A stretch of 32,054 nucleotides of DNA from Phaeoceros laevis. Lineage: Eukaryota; Anthocerotophyta; Anthocerotopsida; Notothyladales. The notes below the pieces were generated by a model, which worked only from the letters and a program-made list of their open reading frames with translations, searched no databases and had not been told where the DNA came from. The stretch is taken from the NCBI GenBank assembly GCA_049999765.1, contig JBNGIQ010009145.1:147562-179615 (forward strand), written 5' to 3'. A program made the translations under genes and the position numbers. Positions 1-8,821 of the stretch are shown in pieces (position 1 is the first letter of the stretch; each line of letters opens with the position of its first letter).

Positions 1-511
1 CACGAATGGCAGACCTGGTCCAAGATCCCCTGTATTCAATGCCGCCACACGTCGCTCTCAGGTGTCGCCGCGCGTCAACTAATCAGCCCACGGCCGTCGG
101 CCTCGTGCTCGTGATACCTCCACGCGTTCGCGGGTCCAGCCGCCGTGTGTAGTCTTGCCACCGTGCTGCGTGGCTCATACGGTGGTGTCAGTATACGGTT
201 GTATCTGTTTAAAGTTAACAATATTAACAATAAATACAATTGCTGATTTAACATAAAAATGGCACGAAGCCACTAATCCCGTTCACACATGGCCTAGAAA
301 AACTCAGGCATGCATAGACTCATCAGATAGGTCGACAGTATATGGGGATCAATCTCCACATGGTCCTTCCAGTCCGGCCCAACATACCTGCACCAAAATT
401 GTAATAAAGTCAGACAAAAGGTTTCCACCTTCCACCTTTCAAGCAGTGGCTGAGAATCTGCATTGTAAGAGTCTTGAAGATATTAAGCCCTCAAGAAAGT
501 TGAACTGAGCA

Positions 512-616
512 GAGGCACATTGGCAGGAGTATCACCTCAAGGGATAGAGGCACATTGGCAGGAGTATCACCTCAAGGGATAGAGGTACATTGGCAGGAGT
601 ATCACCTCAAGGAAAA
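512..616. repeat. 35-bp tandem repeat, 3 copies
   Basis: The unit beginning gaggcacattggcaggag recurs at 512, 547 and 582 with one C/T difference. It lies inside the first CACTA element. Confidence 0.9.
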
Positions 617-874
617 ACCCACTGTTGAACAGTGCAAATAAGGTAGGAAAAATGTCTTCCTGGCTAGATACCCCGTTGCCCCCATAATAGTGATGCACAG
701 AGAGTCCTTTGCCTTATCTCTTGCATCAAGGATCCACCCGTCGTAATCTGGCAAAGCCTCCCCGGGCTGTGCAACTTCTGCATTCGTTGACACGCCTTCA
801 AAGGTTGAGAGAATGTTGGCAGTCACTCCAGGCTGTTCCTCTTGGTCAGCCTTTGTTTCCCACAATATCTGCAA
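602..874 (-). pseudogene. Coding-like exon inside the first CACTA element, unrecognised
   Basis: An open minus-strand stretch of about 90 codons has a protein-like acidic composition (for example LPDYDGWILDARDKAK). It fades into low-quality sequence towards its C-terminus near 640. I do not recognise a family. It lies downstream (on −) of the coiled-coil exon at 1744–1880, so it could belong to the same element-borne gene or be a captured host fragment. No catalytic motif is visible. Confidence 0.35.
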
Positions 875-1120
875 AACAGAAGGATGTGCTTAGAAAACAG
901 TCTTGGCCCTTGTATTAGAAAGGCTTCTGGTGCCCATGGACATTAAGGCAAGCTAGTTGAACTCTAGATAACCTGAAACAGATAAGCTGAACATGTGTAG
1001 CTAAATAAACAGATAAGCTTAGCATGTGCAGCTATATACACAAAGTCAGGCTGCTCTATGGATGAGACAGAGGCGTACCCTGCAATGCTACCAACATTAA
1101 GACCGCCAACAACAGAAGCA

Positions 1121-1351
1121 ACAGCCCCCGAACACTGTCACAGCCCCCGAACACTGTCACAGGCATAGTTCTGCAACAATCAAATGAGCAAATTAAGTTG
1201 AAAGCAACCCTGTTCCAAATCCACATGGGCAAAACTGGTGATTCAGAGAGTAGTCAAGTAGGTCTGGTGATTCAGAGAGTAGTCGAGTAGGTCCGATTGC
1301 ACAGTCTTGCTCACTTTAAAGGTCCGATTGCACAGTCTTGCTCACTTTAAA
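1121..1351. repeat. Cluster of three short tandem duplications
   Basis: Three separate two-copy duplications lie close together: a 19-bp unit at 1121 and 1140 (acagcccccgaacactgtc), a 29-bp unit at 1235 and 1264 (ctggtgattcagagagtag), and a 31-bp unit at 1290 and 1321 (ggtccgattgcacag). They lie inside the first CACTA element. They look like independent replication-slippage or repair duplications. Confidence 0.88.
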
Positions 1352-1450
1352 CAAACCTTGCAGCTAAATCTCTAGCAGCTGAAGAAGACACGCCCTCTCC
1401 AAGTCCCACTTGTGACCACAAGAGATAACTACGTCACCATAATGACTAAT

Positions 1451-1477
1451 GGTGTGTGTGTGTGTGTTTGAGGAGGT
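1451..1477 (+). repeat. Partial copy of the dispersed (GT)n–TTTGAGGAGGT motif
   Basis: GG(TG)n is followed directly by TTTGAGGAGGT, matching the first part of the 43–45-bp motif found complete at 15951, 23955 and 26420 (minus). The GACACGGTCCCAT end is absent here, and a second degenerate TGTTTGAGG(TG)n follows to about 1500. Confidence 0.6.
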
Positions 1478-1743
1478 GTATGTGTTTGAGGTGTGTGTGT
1501 AGCATTCCAAACAAAAGTAATTAGCTATGCAAGTAGACCAATTGAGAGCATTCAAACTTCAGCCAAGAGAAAGAATCACCAAAAGTCGACTAAGGAAGAG
1601 CGCTACTCTAATTTTTCAACCTCAACTCTCTTGTAATCTCCATCGCATAAAAAATTAGCCTTTGCCTGGGGTCAAGTGTAGATCATGGCATACGGTAAGC
1701 AGCACCGGTAAAAAGGCTGACGGAAGTGACAGAAAGGCCGCCT

Positions 1744-2630
1744 TAATTCATGTTGGGCACCTGAATTTTATTGTTAATCTGAAGGACCTCTGCGAGTTTC
1801 ACCTCAGCTTCCTGTTTCTGTTTCTCACTTGCTTGAAGATAGGCTTTCATGTTACTCATCTGAGCTTCCATACCTGCAACCTATTGAACAACATGCCAAG
1901 GATGTTAAACACTAAATGCATAAACCATTCCCGTCTGACGTGAGGAAGCATTATTTCCATATCTTGGACGCAGCTATTTCCAGCTCTGATAATAGCTGTT
2001 CGGCAATAGAGTCTGCGGAGCAAGTGGGCAACCCGAGAGAGGGTGCGGTGATTGTATCTACAGCTTTGCTGATTGCTTCTCCCAACGCAAAAGCCAGGTC
2101 AGCCTCTCCAATGCTCCAAGGGGCAGAATGTAACAAGTATGAGTGGGTTGAAAGACGATTCTCATCAACCGGATAGAGCAGTCTACGAGATTTGCATAGG
2201 TCTTCTCTGACAGCGTCCTGTAGGTCCCAAGTTTCTTGTCCACCATGCGTACTCAACCACTGTCGCCAAGCACTGATGCTGGCCTCGCTCGGTTTAGTGA
2301 AGCGCCTTCCATCCTGTCAAACAAAAGAAATTGTCTGTTAAGTGCCGAGGTTACAGGCCAACTTCTAATGAGAAACCAGCTAAATCATGGGAAGGCAATG
2401 GACCTTCAATATCTGGGGCACTTCTCAAACTCGGACGGAGATATGTCTAGAGCATCTAGGGACTCTGGCCCAACTGTGTTGTACATGTGTAACACTGCAG
2501 TCTGAAGGAATGCTACCAACTCCGTAGCATGCTCTATGCTTTGTTGCAATGCCACCAATGCTACAAGAACAAGGGTTCAAGGGGGAATATACATCAACAT
2601 TGTTTGAATGTGCAGAAGAAGCTTCTTCGT
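1744..2630 (-). pseudogene. Minus-strand multi-exon gene traces carried by the first CACTA element
   Basis: Three open stretches follow one another on the minus strand. About 2630–2403 includes NIAKFQKNVLKRG and ends ...FEKCPRY, with an in-frame stop in the middle. About 2314–1951 starts after a plausible ttgtttgacag acceptor with DGRRFTKPSEASISAWRQWL. About 1880–1744 reads MEAQMSNMKAYLQASEKQ and ends at a TAA. The last piece is a charged heptad-like coiled coil of the sort often found at the C-terminus of plant CACTA-borne proteins; that link is a family-level inference. The DDE transposase itself is not seen. The internal stop suggests decay. Confidence 0.45.
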
Positions 2631-3140
2631 AGTTGTCTCCGGCACAGATCCTCTCTTCAAGACGTTCTTCTGGAACTTGGCAATATTACGGTCAGCCAGG
2701 CGTCTGGATGTCGTCTGCTAGCATGCAAGAACCCCAATTCAGCCCAGAGAGCTCGTCAGGACGGCTGTGCCACCAGATCCGGCCAGGCCGGTGCCTCAAT
2801 CTTTTCAACGCAACCTCTATCAAACACTTGCATGCTCAAAACCGCCTTCGAGAACCTCCACACTTACCATAGTGTCCCGGAACGCTGAAGCCGCGGCCGG
2901 CAGATGTGATGGTGCTGTCCGGTAGAAGAGCCTGCTGTGGAGTCAGACCTCCGGCTGGAGGTGTGGAACGTCAAGCAACTGGAAGGTGGGACGTTGCGCG
3001 AACGCGGAGGCATGCGCAAAGATCAACCTGCACAACAACTCCTAGTCTGTATGCCACGGAAGGAAAGACCGCGTGTCCTCGGAACAGCGCAGCAGCAAGA
3101 CTTGTAGTGTGATAACCCCACAATGTCCACCGTGACTGCA

Positions 3141-3221
3141 GCAGCCCCGCGCCCGACAATGAGGCCTGCAGCCCCGCGCCCCGCAATGAGGCCTGCAGCC
3201 CCGCGCCCCGCCATGCCTGCA
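3141..3221. repeat. 27-bp GC-rich tandem repeat, 3 copies
   Basis: The unit beginning gcagccccgcgcc recurs at 3141, 3168 and 3195. On the minus strand it reads as a 9-residue repeat (GRGAAGLIA-like). It lies in a GC-rich part of the first CACTA element (2880–3460). Confidence 0.85.
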
Positions 3222-3499
3222 GCACCGCCATAGCCCACAGGCAGCCTTGACAGCAGGGCGATGCAGGCAGCCCGCGCTGCAGTTCCGCCTCGCCCAAGTC
3301 ATGGATGCCACCCTGCAGCCGTGTCCTCACGACCGCCATGGCCGCGGGTGCCCTCCAGCAGCTAGCCTTCGTGAGATGGCACCGTCTTGGCAAGGCCTAC
3401 AGGCATGCGCCTAGCCCAACAGACCACCACAGCCCTCACAATCCGCCGGTTCCTGACATGCCCCGCCGCCGCGCCAACAGCCTGCGGCCATGGCCGCTC

Positions 3500-3588
3500 T
3501 ACTCTAATCTCCCCTCCCCTTCCCTTGCTTTCCCTCTCCCTTCCCTTGCCTTGCCTTGCCTTCTCTTGCCTTCCCTCTCCCTGCCCTA
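3500..3588. repeat. Polypyrimidine tract (CCCTTCCCTCT-like) in the first CACTA element
   Basis: This is an irregular run of ccctt/ccctctcc units. It corresponds to the longer and more regular tract at 7862–8066 of the second CACTA element, and in both copies it is followed by ctgccctagccattagggc. Confidence 0.85.
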
Positions 3589-4095
3589 GCCATTAGGGCA
3601 AACAAATTCCAAAACACTGCTCCCGTTGCTTGCCGTTCGGACAGACGAAGCAACATTTTTTATCATATTTCATGATGAGTTGCATGATACGGACATGGCA
3701 GGGTGGAGGAAATGTGCGGGCATGGCACGTGTTGCCCAAGCATACATGGGCACGGCTCCTGCTAGTCAAGGTACCCGCGTGTCTGGTTTGTTAGATGCTA
3801 GGTATATTCTGGCATGTAAGCCAGGCCACACGGAGATGATGAGGCCCACTCCTCGCAAGTGCCAAAGAAGATTCGCTAGTGTAGTGGATATTCTAGCAAA
3901 AAAATGGGTCGGCGCTGCAATAGAACTCACATTACCCGACCTTGCCAGGCATACAGCAGGTTAACGTAGGTTATGACCCGGTCATGGGAAAAGCGTGACT
4001 TCAAAGTGTGTCATATACATTGTTTGTCACGGATGGGACCGTGACTTTGGACCGTGATTCCCATCCGTGATAAAATGAAGGAAATTCTAGTAGTG

Positions 4096-4308
4096 GAGTC
4101 AGCCGGAGCCTCCGCCAGCAAAAGAAAGCGTTGTTCTTACCTCCCCTCGGAAGGCTGCAAGAAGGGAGCACAGGAAACTGTACATGAGGAAATACAGAGC
4201 AGGAGGCGCTGCCACCGCTATTCCTGCATGGGGTACCTCCTCGGTTGAAGGCATTGTGCTTGATGGTGCCCCAAGTGGTGGCAGCCAGGACGTGAGGAGT
4301 GCAGGCCC
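4096..4308 (+). other. Host spacer between two CACTA elements; open reading frame fragment, unrecognised
   Basis: These 213 bp have no transposon similarity. One plus-strand frame (codons in phase with 4184) is open throughout and has a basic, protein-like composition (KAARREHRKLYMRKYRAG). If the element at 4309–8644 is removed together with one CCC copy, this frame stays in phase and open to a TAA at 8994–8996, about 186 codons in all. Caution: the region is GC-rich, the minus strand is also open, and the last part (8822–8992) is better explained by a PWD exon in another frame. I do not recognise the product. Confidence 0.4.
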
Positions 4309-4352
4309 CACTACAAGAAAAAAGCCAAAAGTATCATGGTTGGCAATCACAG
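4309..4352 (+). repeat. CACTA left terminal inverted repeat
   Basis: A 44-bp arm pairs with 8601–8644 with four mismatches. The first 22 bases are identical to the other arm. It is directly preceded by the CCC target duplication. Confidence 0.93.
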
Positions 4353-5890
4353 ATTTGGCCAAATCTATCACGGTTGCGGCTATTTGTCACGCAAAATGGC
4401 AAAAACGGTGAACTGTGTCAAAACCGTGACTAAAGGCATGTCGTGCTTGGAAAATAAGTCACGGTATCCCGGCTCCTAACTGGCTCCTTCCCCGTCTCGG
4501 TTCCCGCACGGCTGTCAGGTCTTTCCTAGTCCTTTCTTCCACATGCACTGCCATCCGCACTACTGTCAGGTCTACTGTCAGGTCCTTTAATTTGCAGGTA
4601 CCGCATGCCACCCCGGACGGCTCTACTCACAAGGTGCCGACACTTGTCAGCCTCGTGCCGACACTTGTCAGATGACACAGGCCACCTCGGCTCACCAGGT
4701 ACCGACACATGTCACATTAACATCGGTCTGCTGAGCTGACACGTTTAAAAATTCAAATATTATATTTAGGAGTAATAACATTAACATTAATCAACGTTAC
4801 TTGATTTAACATAACAATAGCACGGAACCAGTAATCCCGTTCACACGTGGCCTATAAAAACTCGGGCAGATAAGACTCATCGGATCTACAAGTGCCTAGC
4901 AATCCTCCTACAGCTTGAGACGAGAATTCAAGTGCCTCATTGTACCTCATTTGTGGTGGTGTTCGTTGCAACAAGGTATAGATGATAAAACCCCATGGGC
5001 AAGGAGACTACTGTAAGGAACAGAATCAATAGAAGCTGCGTCGAGTAGAATGCCAATAGCCACAGTGACTGCAATCAACAGAGGCATGGAAACCTTATGT
5101 TACTTTTGCCAGAGTGTGGCTTTGAGCCAGAAAAATGAATTATGTATCACCAAAGCTCATGCTTCCCAGACAAGAGACTATATATACCTGGGTGACGTGA
5201 AGTACCAATTCACGAACTGGAATGTTCCCTTTTAAAGTAGACTGCGAGAAAAACAAGACTTTCTTAGAGAGCTGTATAATAGCTGTAACGAAAGCTGAAC
5301 AACAGGATGCACAGTGTCTCAGCAATGTGAATCAATGATGTGTTTGTTAACTTCACATACATTTCACTGTGGCAACAACCCTTCTATCATGGACCTTGCC
5401 AGCCAAAATGGCCATAAGAACATACACTCCGTACCAGCAAAGGAGGGAGTGCCTGCACACCACACAACATACAAGAGTTACAATTACAATAAAGTTGAAA
5501 TGAATTCCAGCAAAACGTTGCAGGTGTATTCCCCTTACCAGAGAAGAAAAGTCAGGAAATATCGGAGATTGTTTTCCCCAATGCAGTTGTTCTACACATG
5601 CTGGAGACTTCAGGAACAGTGAAGCTCTTTAACCATAAGTGATTGCCAACCACTGCTGCGGCACACAGTCAGACCAACAAATTTGGCAGCAAAAGTAACC
5701 TTTCAAGTCTGCAGATGCATTTCCAGTGATTGGAAGTTCACAACACTGACCATCCAGCCACAATGGTAGGCAAAGCGCGCTATGCACCGATCACAGATGC
5801 TGCAGAGCTTGGATCCTGCAGGACTGCATTCAGAAGCAGCACAACCAGTGTATTTAGAAACCTCATAGATGGTCGGCTTCTTGGGTACAG

Positions 5891-6197
5891 CTACCACAGC
5901 TCTAGGTTTTCTAGTAGACGCAATCGAGCAGCTCCCGATTTTGAAGCACCCTTTGCATCGTCTAGTACCATCTGCATGTCCTTCTCAGACCAATCCAGCA
6001 TGTCCTTCGGCTTCCAAAGCACATCGGGGACATATTCCAAGCGGTAGTCACCGTTGACTTGAAGCAGATACTTGCATTCACCACCCATTACATGCAAAAA
6101 TTTTGTGATACTAGGTGGTAAAGCCAGATCCTTGATTGCGGCAAGCAAACCAGCAAGTCGATCCTCAAATCTTGCAGCATCTCCCGGGTACTCTCGG
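5891..6197 (-). pseudogene. Coding-like exon inside the second CACTA element, unrecognised
   Basis: An open minus-strand exon of about 100 codons starts after a ctttgcag acceptor near 6198 (GTREYPGDAARFEDRLAGLL...) and contains SITKFLHVMGGECKYLL and DVLWKPKDMLDWSEKD. Composition and predicted helices look like real protein, but I recognise no family. It has no counterpart in the first CACTA element. It may be part of an element-borne gene or a captured host exon. Confidence 0.45.
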
Positions 6198-6765
6198 GTA
6201 CCCTGCAAAGTAGCACGATTGGTAGCTCAGCTTCGGCTGCTACATTCAATTCTTCCAACCTGAAAGAAGGTATTTCAGCTCACAAGAACATATCCAGTAC
6301 ACGTACATCGTATAAAAGCTGGCAAGACACAAACGGAGTCACGGTACTTTTCATGATACACCAACCTCACAATGAACCTTCCGGTCCAGATTCATGCAAA
6401 AGGTTCTCTAGCTTGCGCAGGTTGCTGTGGAAGCACGTCCTCCGCAATTTTCTGGGGATTGTCTCTCTCGAAAAGCTTGCATTCCATCACAATCCCGCAG
6501 AACTCGTGCCTTCACCCTAATTCTTTGCGCAAGCGCAAAACATTCCACAAGTCACTGACATGTGCAAGCATTACCGGTTGTCGTTTTCCCACTCATTACT
6601 AGCTGACTGTCCACAGACAGAAGCCCGGGTGACCTTCAAGCCAGGCAAACCGCGGAGCAGGCATTTTTGGCTCCCCTCTCCCAGATGAACAGGCGCGTGC
6701 CTATGCCATGAGTCGACAACAACATTTGTTTCAGATGTAATCACCTGTTACTGCTATCAGCTATT

Positions 6766-7173
6766 TTGACATCTTCTAAAATCCTCGTTGATGACAAGGA
6801 TGTTGTGCAAATTCTGCTCTCCAACCCGACTTTACTCGGTGCGACTACTAGAAGAACCGGAAAGTCTTCGCAAGATGATCTGTCTGACTCGCCTTGGGAC
6901 TGGCACTTCACAAATCACCTCTTCCAGCACACGGACTATGACAAAGCAATACGCCTCAAACAAACGCGCTAGCAAGGCCACTAGAATCATCTCAGAAGCT
7001 TGCCTCCAGTTCACGAAGATCTCTCGGTAAAGATAGAGGAGGTAGCTGGTCTGCTCTTGCTACTAATTACCGGCCTGACTGGAAAAGCCTCGAACTGCGT
7101 ATACAACAGCAACTTTGTCTCCCTTGACCTTCACCAGGTCAACGGTGGTGAGGTACTCAACCTTGGCGGCCAT
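6766..7173 (-). pseudogene. Possible minus-strand start exon(s) in the second CACTA element
   Basis: On minus, an ATG at 7173 opens a short frame (MAAKVEYLTTVDLVKVKGDK...) that runs about 36 codons to a stop. A second open stretch, about 7014–6832 on minus, is hydrophobic (LVALLARLFEAYCFVIVRVL), possibly a single membrane helix. The splice connection between these and the exon at 5891–6197 is not clear. Product unknown. Confidence 0.3.
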
Positions 7174-7339
7174 GGCTCGGAGACGAAGAGGAGAGTAGTT
7201 GCTCCGGGAGCCGCAAGGAGCTCTTATTGAAACAAGGTCTCGCTAGTGTAATGCAAGGAGCCAGCAATGTGTCCTCCGGACTGTCGTCCTTCATCTCTGC
7301 TCGCAGCAAGTGCTGGTTAGGAGTGTAACAGAGCACCTC

Positions 7340-7711
7340 TCATAGGATACAATGCACTTGGCCAGGAAAAATGAGCAGGATAAATGGCAGAATGCGGAAA
7401 TAAAATGCTAGGCTTGCACCAAACTCTACCATGCCCCGCGCCCAGCCATGCGGCACTGTGGATGCAGGGTGGCCGCAGGAGATGGCGGCCTCGGAGCTGG
7501 TGGCCAGCACACAGCCGCCGCTGACAATGCAGGGGTCTAGGAGGAACCTGAGGCCCTCCACCGCGCCCTGCTCACAACTAGCTCCAAAGCTGTATGGCAT
7601 CGGCGATGCGACGTGAAACACCCACCTCGCGACCGCCACTGCCTCCGCCCAGCCCTTGCCCTCTCGCAAATTGGCTGCCACGAATTCCACACCCGGGATC
7701 AGGGTTCGCAT
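7340..7711 (-). pseudogene. Extended SDR (NAD-dependent epimerase/reductase-like) fragment captured by the CACTA element
   Basis: This minus-strand frame contains GVEFVAANLREGKGWAEA followed by VFHVASPMPYS, then VEGLRFLLD and LATSSEAAI. The order fits the middle of the NAD(P)-binding domain of extended short-chain dehydrogenases: the strand carrying the D/N before the loop, then VFHVASP, then the VEG helix, then the (T/A)SS segment. The N-terminal GxxGxxG turn and the catalytic YxxxK are not in this frame. After TSSEAAI the frame drifts into unrelated sequence, so only a fragment is present. No matching piece exists in the related element at 1–4095, which suggests capture into this copy. SDR membership is inferred from motifs. 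Confidence 0.6.
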
Positions 7712-7861
7712 GAAATCCAGAGTCCCCGTTCACGGCCACGAGCGCCCAGTCTTGTGCACTACCAGTGTCACTCCGCCACCATTTCTTGCCACCACCGCGG
7801 CACCGCCCTTTCCCGTCGCCACCGTCGCGCCAATAGCCTGCAGCCACGGCCGCCGTACTCT

Positions 7862-8066
7862 ACCCTTCCCTCTCCCTTCCCTCTCCCTTCCCTCTCCCTT
7901 CCCTNNNNNNNNNNNNNNNNNNNNNNNNNNNNNNNNNNNNNNNNNNNNNNNNNNNNNNNNNNNNNNNNNNNNNNNNNNNNNNNNNNNNNNNNNNNNNNNN
8001 NNNNCTCCCTTCCCTCTCCCTTCCCTCTCCCTTCCCTCTCCCTTCCCTCTCCCTTCCCTCTCTCTG
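7862..8066. repeat. 11-bp polypyrimidine tandem repeat with a 100-N assembly gap
   Basis: Regular TCTCCCTTCCC units (period 11) run on both sides of N bases at 7905–8004. The gap is exactly 100 N and so is probably of arbitrary size; true copy number is unknown. Apparent open frames through the gap are artefacts. Confidence 0.95.
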
Positions 8067-8280
8067 CCCTAGCCATTAGGGCAAGAAAATTTCAAAACGC
8101 TGCTCCCGTCGCGTGCTGTTCGGACGGGACGAAACAACATTTTTTCATCGTACTTCATGATCAGATACGTGATACGGACATGGCAGGGTGGCGGAAATGT
8201 GCGGGCATGGCACGTGTTGCCCAAGCATACATGGGCATGGCTCCTGCCAGTCAAGGTACCCGCGGATCCGGTCTGTTAGA

Positions 8281-8344
8281 TGCTAGGTATATTCTAGCAT
8301 GTAAGCCAGGCCTGCTAGGTATATTCTAGCATGTAAGCCAGGCC
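8281..8344. repeat. 32-bp exact tandem duplication
   Basis: tgctaggtatattctagcat plus 12 more bases is present twice, starting at 8281 and 8313. The homologous place in the first CACTA element (about 3795–3830) has a single copy, so the duplication happened after the two elements diverged. Confidence 0.92.
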
Positions 8345-8600
8345 ACGGAGCTGATGGGAGCTAGTTAGCCTGTCCCGGCCAACTGCTCCCACGTGCCCTA
8401 GTGGATATTTGGCAGTGCAAGGATATTCGGCGGGGAATAATGGGCCGGCCCTGCAATGGGATGTGAGGTAGCCCGGCCTAGCCCGGCACACAGCAGGTCG
8501 CCATTAGTTTTGACCCGGTCACACACGCCACACGGGAAAACCATGACAACATACCGTGTCATGCGCCATTTTTGACACGGACGCGGACCATGATTAAAAA

Positions 8601-8644
8601 CCGCGATTGCCAGCCATGATATTTTTGGCTTTTTTCTTGTAGTG
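8601..8644 (-). repeat. CACTA right terminal inverted repeat
   Basis: Inverted partner of 4309–4352 (40 of 44 identical), followed by the CCC target duplication at 8645–8647. Confidence 0.93.
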
Positions 8645-8821
8645 CCCCAATACTGGCCAGACCTCTGGTGATCCAGGGCTTTGTGTTTCAAAGAAGATGT
8701 CTCCCGTTCAGGCTTTGGCGGCCAGGAGGGCAAGTAACCGGCTCGCCCAGAGATGGTGGAGGCAACGTTTAAGGGATGCAGAGCTTGCTGACTCTGGACA
8801 GGCAACTGATGAGCTTCTGCC

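Larger units (their letters stand above)
1..4095. mobile_element. CACTA (En/Spm) DNA transposon, left end outside the window
   Basis: The right terminus is seen at 4095: read on the minus strand it begins CACTACTAGAATTTCC, the usual CACTA-type end. It is followed by several CCGTGAC/GTCACGG subterminal copies (about 3990–4070), as expected for transposase-binding repeats. Two blocks match the complete element at 4309–8644: 225–345 matches 4770–4890 (shared string taatcccgttcacac), and 3465–4030 matches 7815–8560. By comparison with that element the missing left end should lie a few hundred bases before base 1. The right flanking trinucleotide is GAG (4096–4098); the partner copy is not in the window. 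Interior coding traces run on the minus strand. I infer a non-autonomous or decayed element because no transposase catalytic domain was recognised. Confidence 0.82.
4309..8644. mobile_element. Complete CACTA (En/Spm) DNA transposon with TIRs and 3-bp TSD
   Basis: The left end starts CACTACAAGAAAAAAGCC at 4309. The right end, read on minus, starts with the same string at 8644; over 44 bp the two ends agree at 40 positions. The flanking trinucleotides are CCC at 4306–4308 and CCC at 8645–8647, the 3-bp duplication typical of this superfamily. Short CACGG/CCGTG motifs crowd both subterminal regions (4360–4460 and 8540–8590). The interior (about 4.3 kb including a 100-N gap) carries minus-strand coding traces and an SDR-like fragment but no recognisable transposase, so I infer a non-autonomous element. 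The well-matched TIRs and intact duplication suggest a fairly recent insertion. Confidence 0.93.

Noticed and set aside
512-616. CRISPR-like array
   Set aside because: Repeats are directly tandem with no unique spacers and lie in a plant transposon.
2971-3393. 140-codon minus frame in GC-rich repeats
   Set aside because: Open in several frames at once because of GC-rich 27-bp repeats; no family resemblance.
7613-8329. Long plus-strand frame of 238 codons
   Set aside because: It runs through the N gap and a simple polypyrimidine array; the length is an artefact of repeat and unknown bases.
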